Below, one piece after another: positions 62,661 through 64,000 of a DNA stretch of 64,000 bases; position 1 is the first letter of the stretch; each line of letters starts with the position of its first letter. The DNA comes from Eudoraea chungangensis (GTDB lineage Bacteria > Bacteroidota > Bacteroidia > Flavobacteriales > Flavobacteriaceae), in the NCBI RefSeq assembly GCF_029360665.1, contig NZ_JARDUB010000004.1, positions 248,001 to 312,000 of the forward strand. Reading direction: 5' to 3'. The translations under genes and the position numbers were made by a program. Under the pieces are notes generated by a model. That model saw only the letters and a list, made by a program, of their open reading frames with translations. It had not been told where the DNA came from and did not search any database.

Positions 62661-64000
62661 ATGATGAAAAGATTATTATTCTTAAAAAGATTATTTGTCT
62701 TAGCAATTGCATCTGCATTCGTTATGGCATGTGAAAAAAATGACGACGAAATCGCCAGCAGAGATGCGGCCTTAACGATCGTAGAAACGGCTCAGGCCAC
62801 AGACGCACTTGGTAATTTGGTAGCTGCCTTGACAAAGGCAGATGAAAAAGAAGGAACCGACTTAATTGGAACTCTAAGCTCTGACGGTCCGTTTACTGTG
62901 TTTGCCCCGACAGATGAAGCATTCACAACTCTCTTGGAAGGCCTAGAAGGCTATGACAGCCTAGATGATTTTGCATCGGACGCAGAAAAACAAATTTTGG
63001 CAGACATCCTTAGTTATCATGTAATTGTTGGCGTCCAAGCTGCTTCCACTGACCTTTCGGACGAACAAATGTTAACTACTGCCCAAGGAGAAGAGGTTGA
63101 AGTATCACTAGAAAGTGGTGTCTTTTTAAAAGACGCTACAGAAACAGCTGCAAGAGTTTTAATTCCAAATGTGGAAACCAGCAATGGAATTGTGCATGTT
63201 ATTGATAAAGTTCTGGTCCCTGAGGCTGTTCTAAATACGTTAAACGCCATGGCAGATATGGAAGGTACCTTAGTAGAACTTGTAGTTGAAACAGAAGCAT
63301 TATCTGTCCTGGAAGCAGCCGTTATTAAAGCTGGCTTAGCTGAGACCCTGTCTAGTGAAGGCCCTTTCACAGTATTTGCACCAACTGACGACGCCTTTGT
63401 TGCTCTTTTAGAGGTTCTTGGAGATAATTACAATAGTTTAGACGACTTTGATACCGAAGCAGAAATGATGTTGTTAAAAGACATTCTTTTATACCATGTA
63501 ATTCCAGCCGCCGTATTAGAAGAAAATCTTAGCGCAGGCACTGTTGGAACAGCATTAACAGACAATAACTTAGAAGTAATTGCTTCGGGGGATACGTTTG
63601 TAATAGGCGACGCCTCGGACACTAATGCACAAATAACCGCAACAGATTTTATTGCTTCAAATGGTGTAGCACACACTATCGACAAAGTATTACTTCCTCA
63701 AGCGGCCTTAGATTTCGTGGCTTCCCTAAGTCTCAAAACTATTGTTGAAATAGCAGTTGAAACAGATGACTTAAGCCTTTTAGTAGGAGCTCTACAGCAG
63801 GCCAATGCCGGCTTAGTTGAAACTTTAGGAACAGATGGACCGTTTACCGTATTTGCTCCGACTAATGAAGCATTTATTGCAGTACTTGACGCGCTTGGTG
63901 ATGACTATAATAGCCTAGGTGACTTTGATACACAGGAAGAAAAAGATTTACTAGTTCAAATACTTACTTATCACGTCGTTGCAGGTACAGCTGCTTTTTC
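62661..64000 (+). CDS. Fasciclin (FAS1) lipoprotein, at least three domains; 3' end outside window
   Basis: 446 residues visible, open to the window end. ATG at 62661 (second ATG at 62664 equally possible). Lipobox VMAC near 21-24 (CEKNDDE follows). FAS1 domains begin about 37, 210 and 360; motifs DGPFTVFAPTDEAF (about 75), EGPFTVFAPTDDAF (about 233) and DGPFTVFAPTNEAF (about 392). The H1 motif here is FAPT(D/N), unlike LAPTN in genes 1-2. Third gene of the array; more domains likely follow. Confidence 0.93.
   Translation, partial: MMKRLLFLKRLFVLAIASAFVMACEKNDDEIASRDAALTIVETAQATDALGNLVAALTKADEKEGTDLIGTLSSDGPFTVFAPTDEAFTTLLEGLEGYDSLDDFASDAEKQILADILSYHVIVGVQAASTDLSDEQMLTTAQGEEVEVSLESGVFLKDATETAARVLIPNVETSNGIVHVIDKVLVPEAVLNTLNAMADMEGTLVELVVETEALSVLEAAVIKAGLAETLSSEGPFTVFAPTDDAFVALLEVLGDNYNSLDDFDTEAEMMLLKDILLYHVIPAAVLEENLSAGTVGTALTDNNLEVIASGDTFVIGDASDTNAQITATDFIASNGVAHTIDKVLLPQAALDFVASLSLKTIVEIAVETDDLSLLVGALQQANAGLVETLGTDGPFTVFAPTNEAFIAVLDALGDDYNSLGDFDTQEEKDLLVQILTYHVVAGTAAF

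Noticed and set aside
1-64000. CRISPR array, insertion sequences, toxin-antitoxin or defence islands
   Set aside because: No spaced direct repeats, transposases, restriction enzymes or paired small toxin genes were seen in any part of the window.

Overview
This is a contiguous, AT-rich chromosomal segment of a member of the Bacteroidota, almost certainly a (probably marine) Flavobacteriaceae; the genus cannot be fixed from the window. Evidence: promoters of the flavobacterial form TTG-N(17-23)-TAnnTTTG instead of TTGACA/TATAAT, no Shine-Dalgarno pattern, many lipoproteins with an acidic stretch after the lipobox cysteine, a DnaX without the zinc module, and flavobacterial gene neighbourhoods (ppk1-sixA-pdxH; pyrR-pyrB-STAS-like-rnz). 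I see no tRNA, rRNA operon, insertion sequence, prophage or CRISPR array.

Layout. 1-2157: 5' part of RNase P RNA (minus strand) and dnaX, which carries an 11-A run exactly where a short gamma-type product would end. 2154-8976: a tight minus-strand operon eboA-eboB-eboC-eboD-eboE-eboF plus a TMEM220-like membrane protein; ebo clusters are conserved but poorly understood and are linked to traffic of a metabolite precursor across the inner membrane. 9133-21780: housekeeping genes (miaE, ppk1-sixA-pdxH, rnz, pyrB, pyrR, rpsA, a LysM protein, cmk, lon). 21996-24937: a plus-strand operon of an ECF sigma factor, an anti-sigma-like membrane protein and two exported proteins built from 17-20-residue repeats (DYG-type and SGSGDI-type), a likely envelope or surface module. 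24978-35196: minus-strand MFS transporter, M48 lipoprotein peptidase, GH31 alpha-glucosidase, and the glgB-maltokinase-glgE set for alpha-glucan synthesis from maltose 1-phosphate.

35395-46045: collagen-like lipoprotein, exported MsrB, lpdA, aroQ, an outer-membrane barrel, xerD, an exported M20 amidohydrolase, a second sigma factor with a membrane partner, an acyltransferase, a CoA-type Nudix hydrolase sharing a CATG start site with a divergent cyclophilin lipoprotein, and a TRIC-type channel. 46370-59363: mostly exported catabolic proteins (CIA30 domain protein, M28 peptidase, large heme-binding propeller/HEAT lipoprotein, DUF3500, TPR protein, SMP-30), then a flavin oxidoreductase and mnmA. 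59614-64000: three consecutive fasciclin (FAS1) surface lipoproteins, the last cut by the window end, two of them preceded by a related 71-nt non-coding block.

The most interesting items are the seven-gene ebo-type operon, the sigma factor/two-solenoid operon, the dnaX slippage site, the FAS1 array with its repeated upstream block, and the glgE pathway set without treS. Start sites were chosen by signal peptide and family N-terminus; several differ from the longest possible reading frame.
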